Assembly (NCBI RefSeq): GCF_030272615.1 | Contig: NC_081413.1 | Span: 564,140,010-564,204,009, forward strand | Direction of reading: 5' to 3' | Length of the DNA: 64,000 nucleotides | Source of the DNA: Cryptomeria japonica | Taxonomy: Eukaryota; Streptophyta; Pinopsida; Cupressales; Cupressaceae | In this document: positions 14,681 to 24,841 of the stretch, piece after piece | Layout: every line of letters begins with the position of its first letter | How positions within the stretch are numbered: position 1 is the stretch's first letter | Translations under genes and position numbers: made by a program | Notes under the pieces: model-generated | Databases searched by the model: none | What the model saw: the letters and a program-made list of their open reading frames with translations, nothing else | Told to the model about the DNA's origin: nothing

Positions 14681-17130
14681 TATTGGTAGAACAATGAAGG
14701 AAGACTAAGAGGGGGGGGGGGTGAATCAATCTTCACCATATTTACAAACTGAACTAAAAAAATAGATTTGATAAAGTACAGTAACAACAAAGATAAGAAA
14801 ATTGATGGCACAACACACAACAACAAGATTTTGACATGGAAAACCCGCTTAAGGGAAAAATCACGGTGGGAACCTACCCATAGCAAGATGTTACTCTGTA
14901 GTAATATGTGAAAATATTACAATGGGGAATGCACATGCATTCTGGCACACTGCCTAGATCTCACTGCTCAAAAGACAATGGCCTAGAAGGCTACAACCCT
15001 TAGGGAAGTCAAACTACTGACAATAAGATTTGAACTACAATCCAAAAGAAATGAATTGAAATAATAGCATCTCCAAATGCTTGATTACAGTTTCGGCTAA
15101 GCATAGTTGTCTGCTCAACAACACCAATCTCTCCTCAATCACAACACTAAAAGATGAATCTAATGAATACTAAGAGGGGGGGGGGGGGGGGTGAATTAGT
15201 ATACAAGAATATACTGAACTAAAACACTTTAATAGTTTAGCAGTAAACCGGTATAACAGTTTAACTAACAAACCGGTTAACACAAATGCAAACCAAACAA
15301 CAAGTAAGGCATTTAGCCACAAAAGCACAATCACCATAACATAAGAGATTTTGACGTGGAAACCCAAATGGAAAAAACCACGATGAGATAAAACTCACAA
15401 GTAACTATCTGCAGAATAGTAACCAAACCGGTTAAGTTCAGATCGGTTAAGGTCATACAATGTTCTTTACCAGAACAGATCCTGTTAGGAATCTCAATCT
15501 ATGTTAGGAGATAAGTTTGATTAAAGACTACCTTGTGAGAGGATTTTAGATCCACAGATGTGAATCACCTTGTTAGAGGATTTACAAAGGCTTTTCTGGG
15601 CCTACCCAGTTAAAGGTTTCCGACTTGTCAAAGATGTGAGTAATCAACAAGTGAATGATCTAGCAAATAGCACAGTCTGCTTGGTTAGATCCATGATAGC
15701 TCATTGCTAATGCATTTTAGCATTACTTCAGTCTTCAGTAAATCCACACTCTGTTACAGCACACAAACTTGATCTTCTCTATTAAGATCGCACATATAAA
15801 AACTCATCAATCACCAAAAACCCTAACAACTACACCACTTAAAACCCTAGACATGATGTCCTTAAAAAGGAGTCTAATTTCATGTCAGTCCAATAGGATT
15901 ACATTGCAAGTTCCTAGGTTCATTGCATCTAGACACATTTGATAACACGACACAAATCACCATCAAAGTGTCAATGGATGGTAACTCATCACAAAAATAC
16001 CGGTTGGTAACTCTCACAGAGTATTACTGGTTCATACAACTTTACCGATTGTCCAAAAATGAACGGTTCATACAACTTTACCAATTACCGGTTGTCCAAA
16101 AATGAAGACTGGGAAAATGATAACTGCCGCTTCAATTTCTTCGCTCTGCTTGAGATCCTCGAACCGCTTGAGGTCTCCATACCCCTTGAGATCGGTAAAC
16201 ACTTTCTGCAAAACACCGATAGCCTATAGACTATAATGCAATACTGGTTTGGAACAAATACCGATTGAGCATAGCTCATACATACAAAAAGTGATCTCAA
16301 AGCAAGTGTGTGTCCATCAATGACAATCACAACATAAACATAAAAAATGCCAACATAATCACTTGATCGCACATATACCACTCTCTGATAATACAGACAC
16401 AACCTTGATACACAAACTACATGACAATATATCCTATTTATACAAATCATCAACCTTGACAACAAGGTCGGCTAAACCCTCAACTTATAATCACAAAATT
16501 ACATCACACGATACAAAGATAAACCATTGGACCAATGTAATGATTTACATGAAATAACATGGACCTAAATCAAATTTCTAAACACTCAACTCCACCAGAA
16601 ATCACGCCAAGATCAACTGCAACACGCTACACCACCATAAATATTGCATAACATGAAAAATCATCACTGGTTCATAGAAACCATCAAAAACTTGCAAAAT
16701 GATTAATGTGGATCATAAAAAAAAAGACACGACTAGGAAACACCAACAAGAATGTTAGAATCATCAGAAACAACTGCACCAACACCACTTATCAAATCTT
16801 CATCTATCAATGTTTGAAAGCTCAAGAACACAATCCGATCAACAACTATCATGAAGAAAGATAACTTGCGGAGCACCAAATCATGATCCATTTGAAATGA
16901 AGATACACAAGACCATCCCAAACAATATTCCAAAATCTCAGCACAAGATTTGATCACAACAAAATATGTCGGAGGAAATATTGAACTCTGCAAAATAGTG
17001 ATCAACAAAACAAAACCGCAAAGCCAGATCATAAGATCTTCCCAAACACACCAGAGTGAATCACAGGAATATGTTGACATCAATGACAACAAAATATCCT
17101 ATCAGAAACAATGACCAACAATTTCCAACA
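14681..17130 (-). repeat. 3' LTR of copia element (contains nested solo LTR)
   Basis: In minus sense it begins TGTTGG at 17130, right after the polypurine tract, and ends at 14681, where the plus strand reads tattggtagaacaatgaagg against tgttggtagcaacaatgaagg in the 5' LTR. Without the nested insertion (15161-16360) it is about 1250 bp. That is shorter than the 5' LTR, because the 5' LTR carries extra captured sequence at 20290-20640. Confidence 0.88.
15161..16355 (-). repeat. Solo LTR nested in copia 3' LTR
   Basis: Comparison with the 5' LTR shows that the sequence after 'aagatgaatc' (15160) is interrupted and resumes at 'acttgatc' (16361). The 1195-bp insert carries its own G-run with gtgaatta and 'gtggaaaccc..ggaaaaaaccacgatgag' block, and ends ccaaca at 16355. 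Flanking gaatc (15156-15160) and taatc (16356-16360) are a 4/5 target duplication. The expected TG start is taatg here, so a small end change is likely. Confidence 0.85.
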
Positions 17131-17132
17131 AT

Positions 17133-17144
17133 CTCCCCCTTTGG
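17133..17144 (-). other. Polypurine tract of copia element
   Basis: The minus strand reads CCAAAGGGGGAGAT immediately before the TGTTGG start of the 3' LTR at 17130. This is the usual plus-strand primer position in Ty1/copia elements. Confidence 0.85.
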
Positions 17145-17435
17145 CATTGATGGCAACATATGAATGTGAAAAACAATCAGTGCAAATAAAGAAGATATCT
17201 CCGACAAAACTGCCCCTAAGATCAAGACATATAAAGCAGTTTTTCACATGATCTCTCTCCCCCTTTGACAACAATGACAAATATCTCAAAATAGATAACC
17301 AAATCATGATTCTCTCTCCCCTGAGACACACAACCAAGACAACAAACTACTCCACGAGAGGAGCAACACCATCTCATCAATCCGGATAAAGAGACAAGGC
17401 TCCGAAGTCCACCAAATTGATGAAACTCAATGCAT

Positions 17436-18675
17436 CTAGTTCTCAACAGGAGGGGTAGATACCCCCAACTTGTCTCTCAAATAGAAAAATGTATCTACAG
17501 GCAGAGGCTTAGTGAAAATATCAACTATTTTTTCCTTTGTAGATACATACTCCAACTTCACCTTCTCTTCACTGACTTGCTCTCTCAAGTAATGATATTT
17601 GATTGACACATGCTTAGTCTTTGAATGTTGCATTGGATTCTTTAATATGTTAATAACAGTGGAATTGTCATAGTATATGACAATAGGCTCATCATAGATA
17701 ATTCTGATATCTTTCAATATTTTCTTCATCCAAACTACCCAAGTGCAATTACTTGCAACAACAATTTACTTAGCTTCAATAGTAGATAAGGACACTGAAT
17801 CTTGTTTCTTACTAGCCCATGAAACTAGCTTCTTTCCCAAAAAGAATGGTACATGCGTAGCACTCTTCCGATTATCAACATCACCAACCCAATCAACATC
17901 AATGTAGGCACATAGCATGAAATCATCATTCCTCAGATACCACAAACCATAATCCACAGTCCCCTTCAGGTATCTGAATATCCTCTTCACAACAGTGACA
18001 TGACTCTCTTTCGGATCAAATTGATATCTAGCAGCCATGCACAGAACATGCATAATGTTTGGTCTAGTCTGAGTAAGATATAGCAGTCCACCAACCATAG
18101 ATCTGTACAAACTCTTACTAGCTTTCAGAGATTCATCATTCTTAGACAATTTACAACCAGTCACTATAGGAGTTCCAACCGGTTTGGAGTAATCTTACCC
18201 AAACTTCTTTAGCAATTCCTTCACATACTTAGTTTGAGATATAAATATACCTTTCCCAGTCTATGATATATGCAAACCTAAGAAAAGTTTCATCTCATCA
18301 ATCATAAACATCTCAAATTCTTTCTGCATATCACCAACAACCTTCATACTCAAGTCATCATCACCTCCAAAGATAATATCATCAACAAAGAATTCAACAA
18401 TCAAGATGTTATCATTCTCAATCTTAAAGTACAGATTACTATCAACAACACCTTTATTAAATCTAGCATACTAGGATCTAGGGGCTTGCTTCAATCCATA
18501 AAGAGCTTTCTTCAGTTTACATACCATGTCTCCATCATCTGACAATGAAAATCCATCAGGTTGCTCAATGTATACTTCTTCCTCAAGATCACCATTCAAA
18601 ACGGTAGATTTTACATCCATTTGATATACCTTGAAACCTTTATAAGCAACATAATAACAGTTCTTCTTATTCCTA
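17436..18675 (-). pseudogene. Copia reverse transcriptase and RNase H remnant
   Basis: The minus strand encodes the back of copia pol. [32 protein letters not shown] and FVDDIIFGGDD (18360-18400, Phe in place of the usual Tyr of YVDD) are reverse transcriptase. Then come RSMVGGLLYLTQTRPNIM, the RNase H part with AYIDVDWVGDVDNRKSAT, and the typical end KTKHVSIKYHYLREQV..FTKPLPV. Stops occur after APRS (18471), near 18195, at 18267 and at 17764. The N-terminal half of reverse transcriptase, integrase and protease are absent: zinc-knuckle sequence joins RT sequence near 18660 without a visible scar. Confidence 0.88.
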
Positions 18676-18842
18676 TACTTCTGGTTAGACTTGTAAGGCT
18701 TATCATACTTATCATGCTTCACATATATATCATTCCTATCATGTTTATCAAACTTATCATGCCTGTCATATTTAGCCATTCTCTTTGGGCATCTAGAAGC
18801 AAAATGTCCTATCTTATTGCAAGAGAAACATTTCAGAGGCAA
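18676..18842 (-). pseudogene. Copia gag zinc knuckle
   Basis: [14 protein letters not shown] is a perfect C-x2-C-x4-H-x4-C knuckle, followed by a basic/acidic KHDKYDK repeat region. It runs in frame into reverse transcriptase sequence near 18660, which marks the internal deletion. It would bind genomic RNA in an intact Gag. Confidence 0.85.
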
Positions 18843-18886
18843 TTTTCCATCATACTTACCAGCTTCTTTAGGAAATATTCAGGCAA

Positions 18887-19366
18887 TCAATCTTCTTTAA
18901 GGGTTCCACCAGTACATCTGATACCTATGACCAGATCATTCACCTTATCCATGAAAGAGTGTATGTTATCATCATCTCCCATCTTCAACATCTCATACTT
19001 TCCTTTCAAACTCTGTAACTTAGCAACTTTCACTTGTTTATCACCTTCATATAGGATTTCAAGCTTCCCCCAGATCTCACGTACGGTCTGAAGTCCCATT
19101 ACATTTGTCATCTCAGAGTCCGACAAGGCACTAAGCAATGCTTCCTTTTCTCTAATATTATGTTCAACTTCCTTGATCTCATCAACAATAACCGGTCCAT
19201 TCAGAGGAGCAGAATAGGCATTCTTTGTAATCTTCCAGTAATCTTCACCAAGACATTTCAAGTGCACTTCCATCTGGTTCTTCCATATAGCATAGTTACT
19301 TCCATCAAACCTCAGACTATCCTTCTTAAAGATAACACCTTGAGTTGCCATCCCGGATCTCCTCAA
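18887..19366 (-). pseudogene. Copia Gag N-terminal region
   Basis: The 159-codon frame has the standard plant copia Gag layout. LRFDGSNYAIWKNQMEVHL (the DUF4219/UBN2 start) comes first, then WGKLEILYEG, VAKLQSLKGKYEMLKM, and MDKVNDLV. It ends at a stop (18887) just before the zinc knuckle, so Gag is split. It lies 28 bp downstream (element sense) of the primer site, so the ATG at 19366 is the natural Gag start. Capsid function is unlikely. Confidence 0.88.
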
Positions 19367-19393
19367 GCGGTTAAACTTCTTCTAGAGGATCTA

Positions 19394-19405
19394 GCTCTGA
19401 TACCA
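19394..19405 (-). other. Primer binding site, initiator Met tRNA
   Basis: The minus strand reads TGGTATCAGAGC, complementary to the 3' end of plant initiator Met tRNA. It lies two bases downstream of the 5' LTR end (19408), as in most plant copia elements. Confidence 0.95.
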
Positions 19406-19407
19406 AT

Positions 19408-20943
19408 TGTTGGTAGCAACAATGAAGGAAGACTGAGAGGGGGGGGGGTGAATCATCTTCACTGGATTTAAAAACTTAACTACAAAAACAAATTTGATAA
19501 ACTATAGTAACAACAAAGATAAGAAATTTGATGGCACAACACATAACACCAAGATTTTGACATGGAAAACCCAGTTAAGGGAAAAACCACGGTGGGAACC
19601 TACCCATAGTAAGATGATACTCTATAGTAGTATGTGAAAATATTACAATGGGGAATGCACATGCATTCAAGCACACTGCATAGAGATCACTACTCAAAAG
19701 ATAATGGCCTGGAAGGCTACAACCCTCAGGGAAGTCTCATTGACTTACAATAATATTCAGACTACAATTCGAAAGAAATGAATTGAAAGAATAACATCTC
19801 CAAATGCCTGATTACAGTTCTGGTTAAGCACAATTGTCTGCTTAGCAACACCAATCTCTCCTCAATCACAACATTGAAAGATGAATCACTTGATCACACA
19901 TATACCACTCTCTGATAATGCAGACACAACCTTGATACACAAATCACATGACAATATCACCTATTTATATAAATCATCAACCTTGACAACAAAGTCGGCT
20001 AAACCCTCATCTCATAATTACAAAATTACATCACACGATACAAAGATCAACCACCAGACCAATATAATTATTTACATGACATAACATGGACCTAAATCAA
20101 ATTCCCAAACGCTCAACTCCATTGGAAATCATGCCAATATCTATTATCAACCGCAACACGCTACACCACCAGAAATAACGCATAACACAAAAAACATCAC
20201 CGATTCATAGAAACCATAAAAAACTCACACAACAATCAATGTGGATCATCAAAACAAATAGGACATGACTAGGAAATACCATCAAGCATGCTAGAAAAGT
20301 TCATGGAGAAAACATGTACTTAGAAAGGACTCACACAATTACAAAGGAAGCCATTCAGGCTGTGACTGGCTATTTCTCAACTGGTGAAGTATGTGAGTTA
20401 AGGAAAATTTCTAAGGACACTGTCTTCAACTTAACCGGTTCTACTTCTGATAAGCGTGCCTTTTCTATCAACAATATTAGAGACCCTGCAGTAAAACTAG
20501 CAGCAATGGTGATAGGCTACCGAGTATTTTACTCCAGTAGACTTAATAGTATTCCATCTGTAGCAATTCACATTGCTAACAAAATGATTGTTGATAATGC
20601 AAACTATGATCTCTGTGAAGCCATCATATGTCAACGTCTGAAAGCTCAAGATCACAACCAATCAACAACTGTCACGAATAAAGATAACTTGCGGAGCACC
20701 AAATCATGATCCATCTACAATGAAGATACACAAGACCATCCCAAACAATATTCCATAATCTTAGCACAAGATCTGATCACACCAGAATATACAGGAGGAA
20801 ATACTGAACTCTGCAAAACAGTGATCAACAAAACAAAATTGTAAAACCAGATCATAAGATCTTCCCAAACACACCGGAGCAGATCACAGGAATATGTTGA
20901 CATCAATGACAACAACATATCCTAGCAACAACAATGCCCAACA
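19408..20943 (-). repeat. 5' LTR of copia element
   Basis: 1536 bp, with plus-strand borders TGTTGG at 19408 and CCAACA at 20943. It holds the G-run/gtgaatca (19438-19455) and gaaaaccc..gggaaaaaccacggtggg (19563-19595) blocks. Compared with the 3' LTR, about 75 bp near 20295-20640 are replaced by about 340 bp of coding-like sequence. Confidence 0.9.
20290..20709 (+). pseudogene. Captured coding fragment inside copia 5' LTR (unrecognised protein)
   Basis: An open frame of 131 codons from ATG 20314 runs on the strand opposite to the element, and coherent codons extend a little upstream of that ATG. Its first part (to about 20640) has no counterpart in the 3' LTR, where about 75 bp of other sequence stand. 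The protein reads like real coding sequence: AIQAVTGYFSTGEV, LTGSTSDKRAFSINNI, VIGYRVFYSSRLNSIP, with mixed polar and hydrophobic residues and no low complexity. The last 20 codons run on into ordinary LTR sequence. I do not recognise the family. It may be a gene fragment carried by the LTR, or a relic of another transposon. Confidence 0.5.
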
Positions 20944-23490
20944 ATCTCTGACAAATATCAAATGATTTATAAAGAGAAGTAGGGTTTAAGTTAAACCCGT
21001 GTACCCCAAAGTAAAAGTGTGATCTTTCATTCATTGGTTTTAAGGGTCTAATGTAGCCATCCCATAAGAGATTTTGATATTTTTGAAATCCCTCTTACTT
21101 GCTACATGAAGATGCATTCATTATTTTCATCATATGCATGTATATTTTTCAGAGTTTAATGATTGTTTAGTTAGAAAGTATATCTTTTCAAAGTTGTATA
21201 GACTCTAGGCATTCACAATGCACAAGGACATAATGATGAAGCCTATAGTCATTTATGGACAAAAGTATTCATTCAAAGTATAAGATAAAGGGTAGAAGAG
21301 TAGATTGGAACAATGATAATACATCCTTTTAATAGTACAAAGGAGACAACAGGGCAAAAAGAAAGGGTGGATGACGACACCTCTTTGTACTCATAACATG
21401 AGTGCCAATATGAGGAAGATCATTGCTTTGTAGCTTGAGTAGCCATTTTTCGAATGCTATCAAGAAGTAGAGGTCTAAAGAGTTTTAGACCTATATGGTA
21501 AACTTCAAGGTGAACAATAAGGTTGCATGCCTAAAAGACACTAATCTTTGAAAGTTGCAGATATGGAAGAATGTGATATGACCTCATGATTTGAAGGGCA
21601 ACGTATAGAAGATTATGAAGATCTGGAACCATGAAAAGTAGTGAGAATACTCAATGTAGTCTTCAACATGGGGTAGTCATAATATCAAGCCACATATATA
21701 CAATGCTAGCATGCCAAGAATGCAGTCATTGAAGATCATTTCAAAGATAGTCCACAAGGTTTCTTGATGAAGTGGAACACATTCAATAGCAGAGGTATAA
21801 CTTAAGGAAAGGAAACCTCGACACAGACAAGGTCACATTTCATGAGGAGAGAGCAACAAAATACAATCATTCCTAGTTTTAAGACAAATTACAATCATAT
21901 TCACAGTGATCAGTCACACAAAGACCAATAATTTTTGCAGCCATTCATTACCATGAGCACTGTTGTGGGGCCAAGGTGCCATGAAGCAAGAAGACAAAGA
22001 TCAAATAAATATGCACAATAGAAATAAGGAAAATCATAAAAGAGCAGTTAAGTCTTATGGAGTTTGAACTGTGGCTAATACAATGAACTGGTATACAAAT
22101 AGTGAGCAAGGGTATTGATCAAAGCCTCAACGATTGAAAAAATAAGACTATATCATAGTCATATCATACATTGAATAGATCAAAACCTAATAATTTATAA
22201 GGTGTAGGCACATATGGAGCAGTGGTAAAGTGGAATGTAGTCATAGTGCCTATACAAGATTTCAAAATCAAAACAAAGCATAGCAGTCATCAGTTGCACA
22301 ATCTAGCAATCAAAATTGGTATTTATCAAAGTTGTAGAATCTTGAGTGACTTAGAGAAAACAAAAGTCTTTAGAGAAATGAGCAAGCATAAGTCAAAGGG
22401 AGCAGCAATTATATTTATCACACAAATTAATGAGCAATAGCACAATATCATCCATAGCATTAATAATAGTTACTACTGGCAAACAATATAGGAAAAGGGG
22501 GATAATGGAGTTGTTCACTATTAAGGGGACAATCATTAAGAGTAGTCTATAAATGCTTAGATGACAGTCCCAATGGATCCAATAGAATAGTAGAGATGAA
22601 TTGTAAAAAACACAAGGGGAGTGTCCTTCAAAAGCAATAGAACAAAGAACATTACCATGGCTAAGGAGCAACAACACTATCCTTTCTTGCCAAGCAAGAG
22701 ATACAATCATCCAAAGGACAGTGAGAAAGAAACAATCTCATAGATTAGATCAACAAAGATAGTATTTCTTGGTAACTTGCAAAATAGTGGAAAGTGTAGT
22801 CATAAAGTAAAGGAAGTTGCAACTCTAAAGACACATAGAGTCCCAATGATAAGTGACAGTCCATGAGAGATATACATCGAGGAGTTAGTAAATCACAAGC
22901 TTATTATCAACATGAGCAGCCAAAAGAGCCATATAGCTTAAGAGCAGCTACAAATACCAAAAGTAGAAAGCCAATATCACAGTTCTCGTCACATATACAG
23001 ATCAAGAATATTAAAGGTACACCAAAGAATATTGAAGAAAGGCTTCCTTATTGAATAAGGCACAAACTTGAGAAAGGGCAGTATTTGGACAAAGGTTTGA
23101 GAACATTTAATGAAGGTCTCAGGGTTAGTGATATCAGTATGAAAAACTTGATACAACTCACAAATACATAAGGGGAGAGTTATTATAGTTGAAATGTGGA
23201 AAAGACATTCATATTAATGGCTATGAGGGAAGGTTAGGTCTTCAAGTAATCTTTGAGGCAGTATAAAGCTTCATTGAGACAATTAATCTCAAGAGTTTTA
23301 GACATGTAGAAAGAAGGTAAAGATACAGTCACGGAAGGTAGACTTTCATTGATAAAAAGGCAATGATAGTCATGGCAGAGGCAATCACAATATATATTCA
23401 TAAAGCATAATGGAGACTATGATAGTATATATGTAAAGGATAATACTCAAATTTGTGCTATCAACAATGTCCATGATATAAGGAGTGAAG
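20944..23490. other. Long region without recognised genes
   Basis: About 2.5 kb of A/G-rich DNA. Short frames at 22222-22440, 22393-22710 and 22863-23054 show no motif or family resemblance. It lies between the copia element and a gypsy LTR and may be an older transposon too decayed to identify. Confidence 0.5.
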
Positions 23491-24672
23491 TGTTGGTATT
23501 TTAAAGCAATATTTGAATTTAAAATTCAAATCAATCATTTATGCCACTAAGTTCACAATTTAAATGTAAGTCAACTATGACATCTAAAGATAAATCCCAT
23601 GATGTGCGGAGAATTTATAGGTCTAGTCAGCAGTTATTGACCAAATTTGAAGGCCCACATGGGTTGTCTATCAATGAAGGCAGATTTTGGGAGGAAAATA
23701 AACATCTACAGTTCAGTTCTAGACCTACTTTTGAGGGGTTTTCAAATGAGCTCACCCAACAAGTTGTATTTTAGATTTTTAACTAGTTAAGTATTTGATT
23801 TGGACCACATAGAGCAGCCAACACACCAATAACTTAGATGAGTCATCAAGTCAAAAGGAGCCAAAAATTGAAATTTCAAATTGTAGGAGCAACTTCAATA
23901 AAAAGACAACTTCAATTCAAATCCTAATGAGTTCTTGTCTTTCTCTGCATGTACAACAGTGAATTGAGTATTGTAACTCATATCTTTTGAGTTTTCATTA
24001 GTTTTTCTCTGATTTTTGATGTAACAAGTCATGTTACAATTGGTAACCTACTTTTATATAGAGTTTGGAGTTGTTTCTCTATTGTTTATGGAACCTTTTC
24101 TTGAAATCAAATAAAATTCTTGTTGTTCCTGCTCATTCATTTGTCCTTCCATGGTATCTATATGTTCATTTTGGAAATTCATTGTGATTTACTTTAGATC
24201 CTTTGATTTTTTACACATACATGCAATGATTGGGCAAATGTTCTTTGATTAGATCAAGGAATATGTTTTGTCAAGACTATTATTTCAATTAAGTGTCGTT
24301 GTATGAGCATTTTCATCTTTCATGAAAACTGAAACAAAGGCCTTCATGTGTAATGTTTATGATCATCTTAGGAGGTGAAGAGTTATGAATACAGTCAATT
24401 AGTTGAACCAACTAGTAATACTCCAATCATAATTTTAAAACAAAGCAATATTGGTACATCACCTCTTGAGTAGAGTAGGTTTTCATTTATTGCAATTCTT
24501 CTATCCCTTTTCCTTCTCAAGAATCAATAGTTTTATGAAGTATCAAAGGGAACCAACCCTTGGTCTAGAGTTCTAATTTTGTTATAGGGTACCCATAACT
24601 TGGAAGTAGTTCCATGTGTCACAAATTAGCTAAGTTTAGGTTTAGCTAGGGGTGCAAACCTTAGTGATAACA
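23491..24672 (+). repeat. Candidate 5' LTR of gypsy gag relic
   Basis: The unit starts TGTTGGTATTTT at 23491 and ends gataaca at 24672, a few bases before a primer-site-like TGGCAATGCCTGGTGG at 24678. An AATAAAATTC polyadenylation-like signal lies at 24109-24120. No second LTR was found, so the left border is inferred from TG and position only. Confidence 0.5.
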
Positions 24673-24677
24673 GTTTT

Positions 24678-24693
24678 TGGCAATGCCTGGTGG
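24678..24693 (+). other. Candidate primer binding site
   Basis: TGGCAATGCCTGGTGG starts five bases after the presumed LTR end. It resembles TGGCAGGCCTGGTGGGAC (38964) and TGGCATGCCCGGTGGGAC (minus, 58522-58505) of the Tat-type elements. The tRNA partner was not identified. Confidence 0.55.
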
Positions 24694-24841
24694 AATAGTG
24701 AACTGATTCTCAGTTCACTAAAAGGTCCATATTTGTTGTTGTCTTGGTGTGAATAGTAGTATTCCAGCCTTCAACGAGGTAGAAATTTCACACCTGACGA
24801 TTTTGAGCTCCTGGTAGGGGTAGAACCGGTTCAACTAGCAT

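Larger units (their letters stand above)
14681..20943 (-). mobile_element. Internally deleted Ty1/copia retrotransposon
   Basis: The element runs from its 5' LTR (20943-19408) through primer site, gag, a residual pol and a polypurine tract to its 3' LTR (17130-14681). The internal part is only about 2.3 kb because protease, integrase and the front of reverse transcriptase are missing. The 3' LTR has been enlarged by a nested solo LTR. The LTRs differ at many positions (seven or so in one 40-bp stretch compared by eye), so the insertion is old. Flanks gatat and atctc do not match, so no target duplication is preserved. The residual proteins could not support autonomous transposition. Confidence 0.88.

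Noticed and set aside
17436-19366. Complete copia polyprotein
   Set aside because: Only Gag, zinc knuckle and the back of RT plus RNase H are present. There is no room or sequence for protease and integrase.
14676-20948. Target-site duplication for the copia element
   Set aside because: Flanks gatat and atctc do not match, so none is claimed.
22222-23054. Small plus-strand frames of 60-75 codons
   Set aside because: No motif, no partner features and a random amino-acid composition for A-rich DNA.
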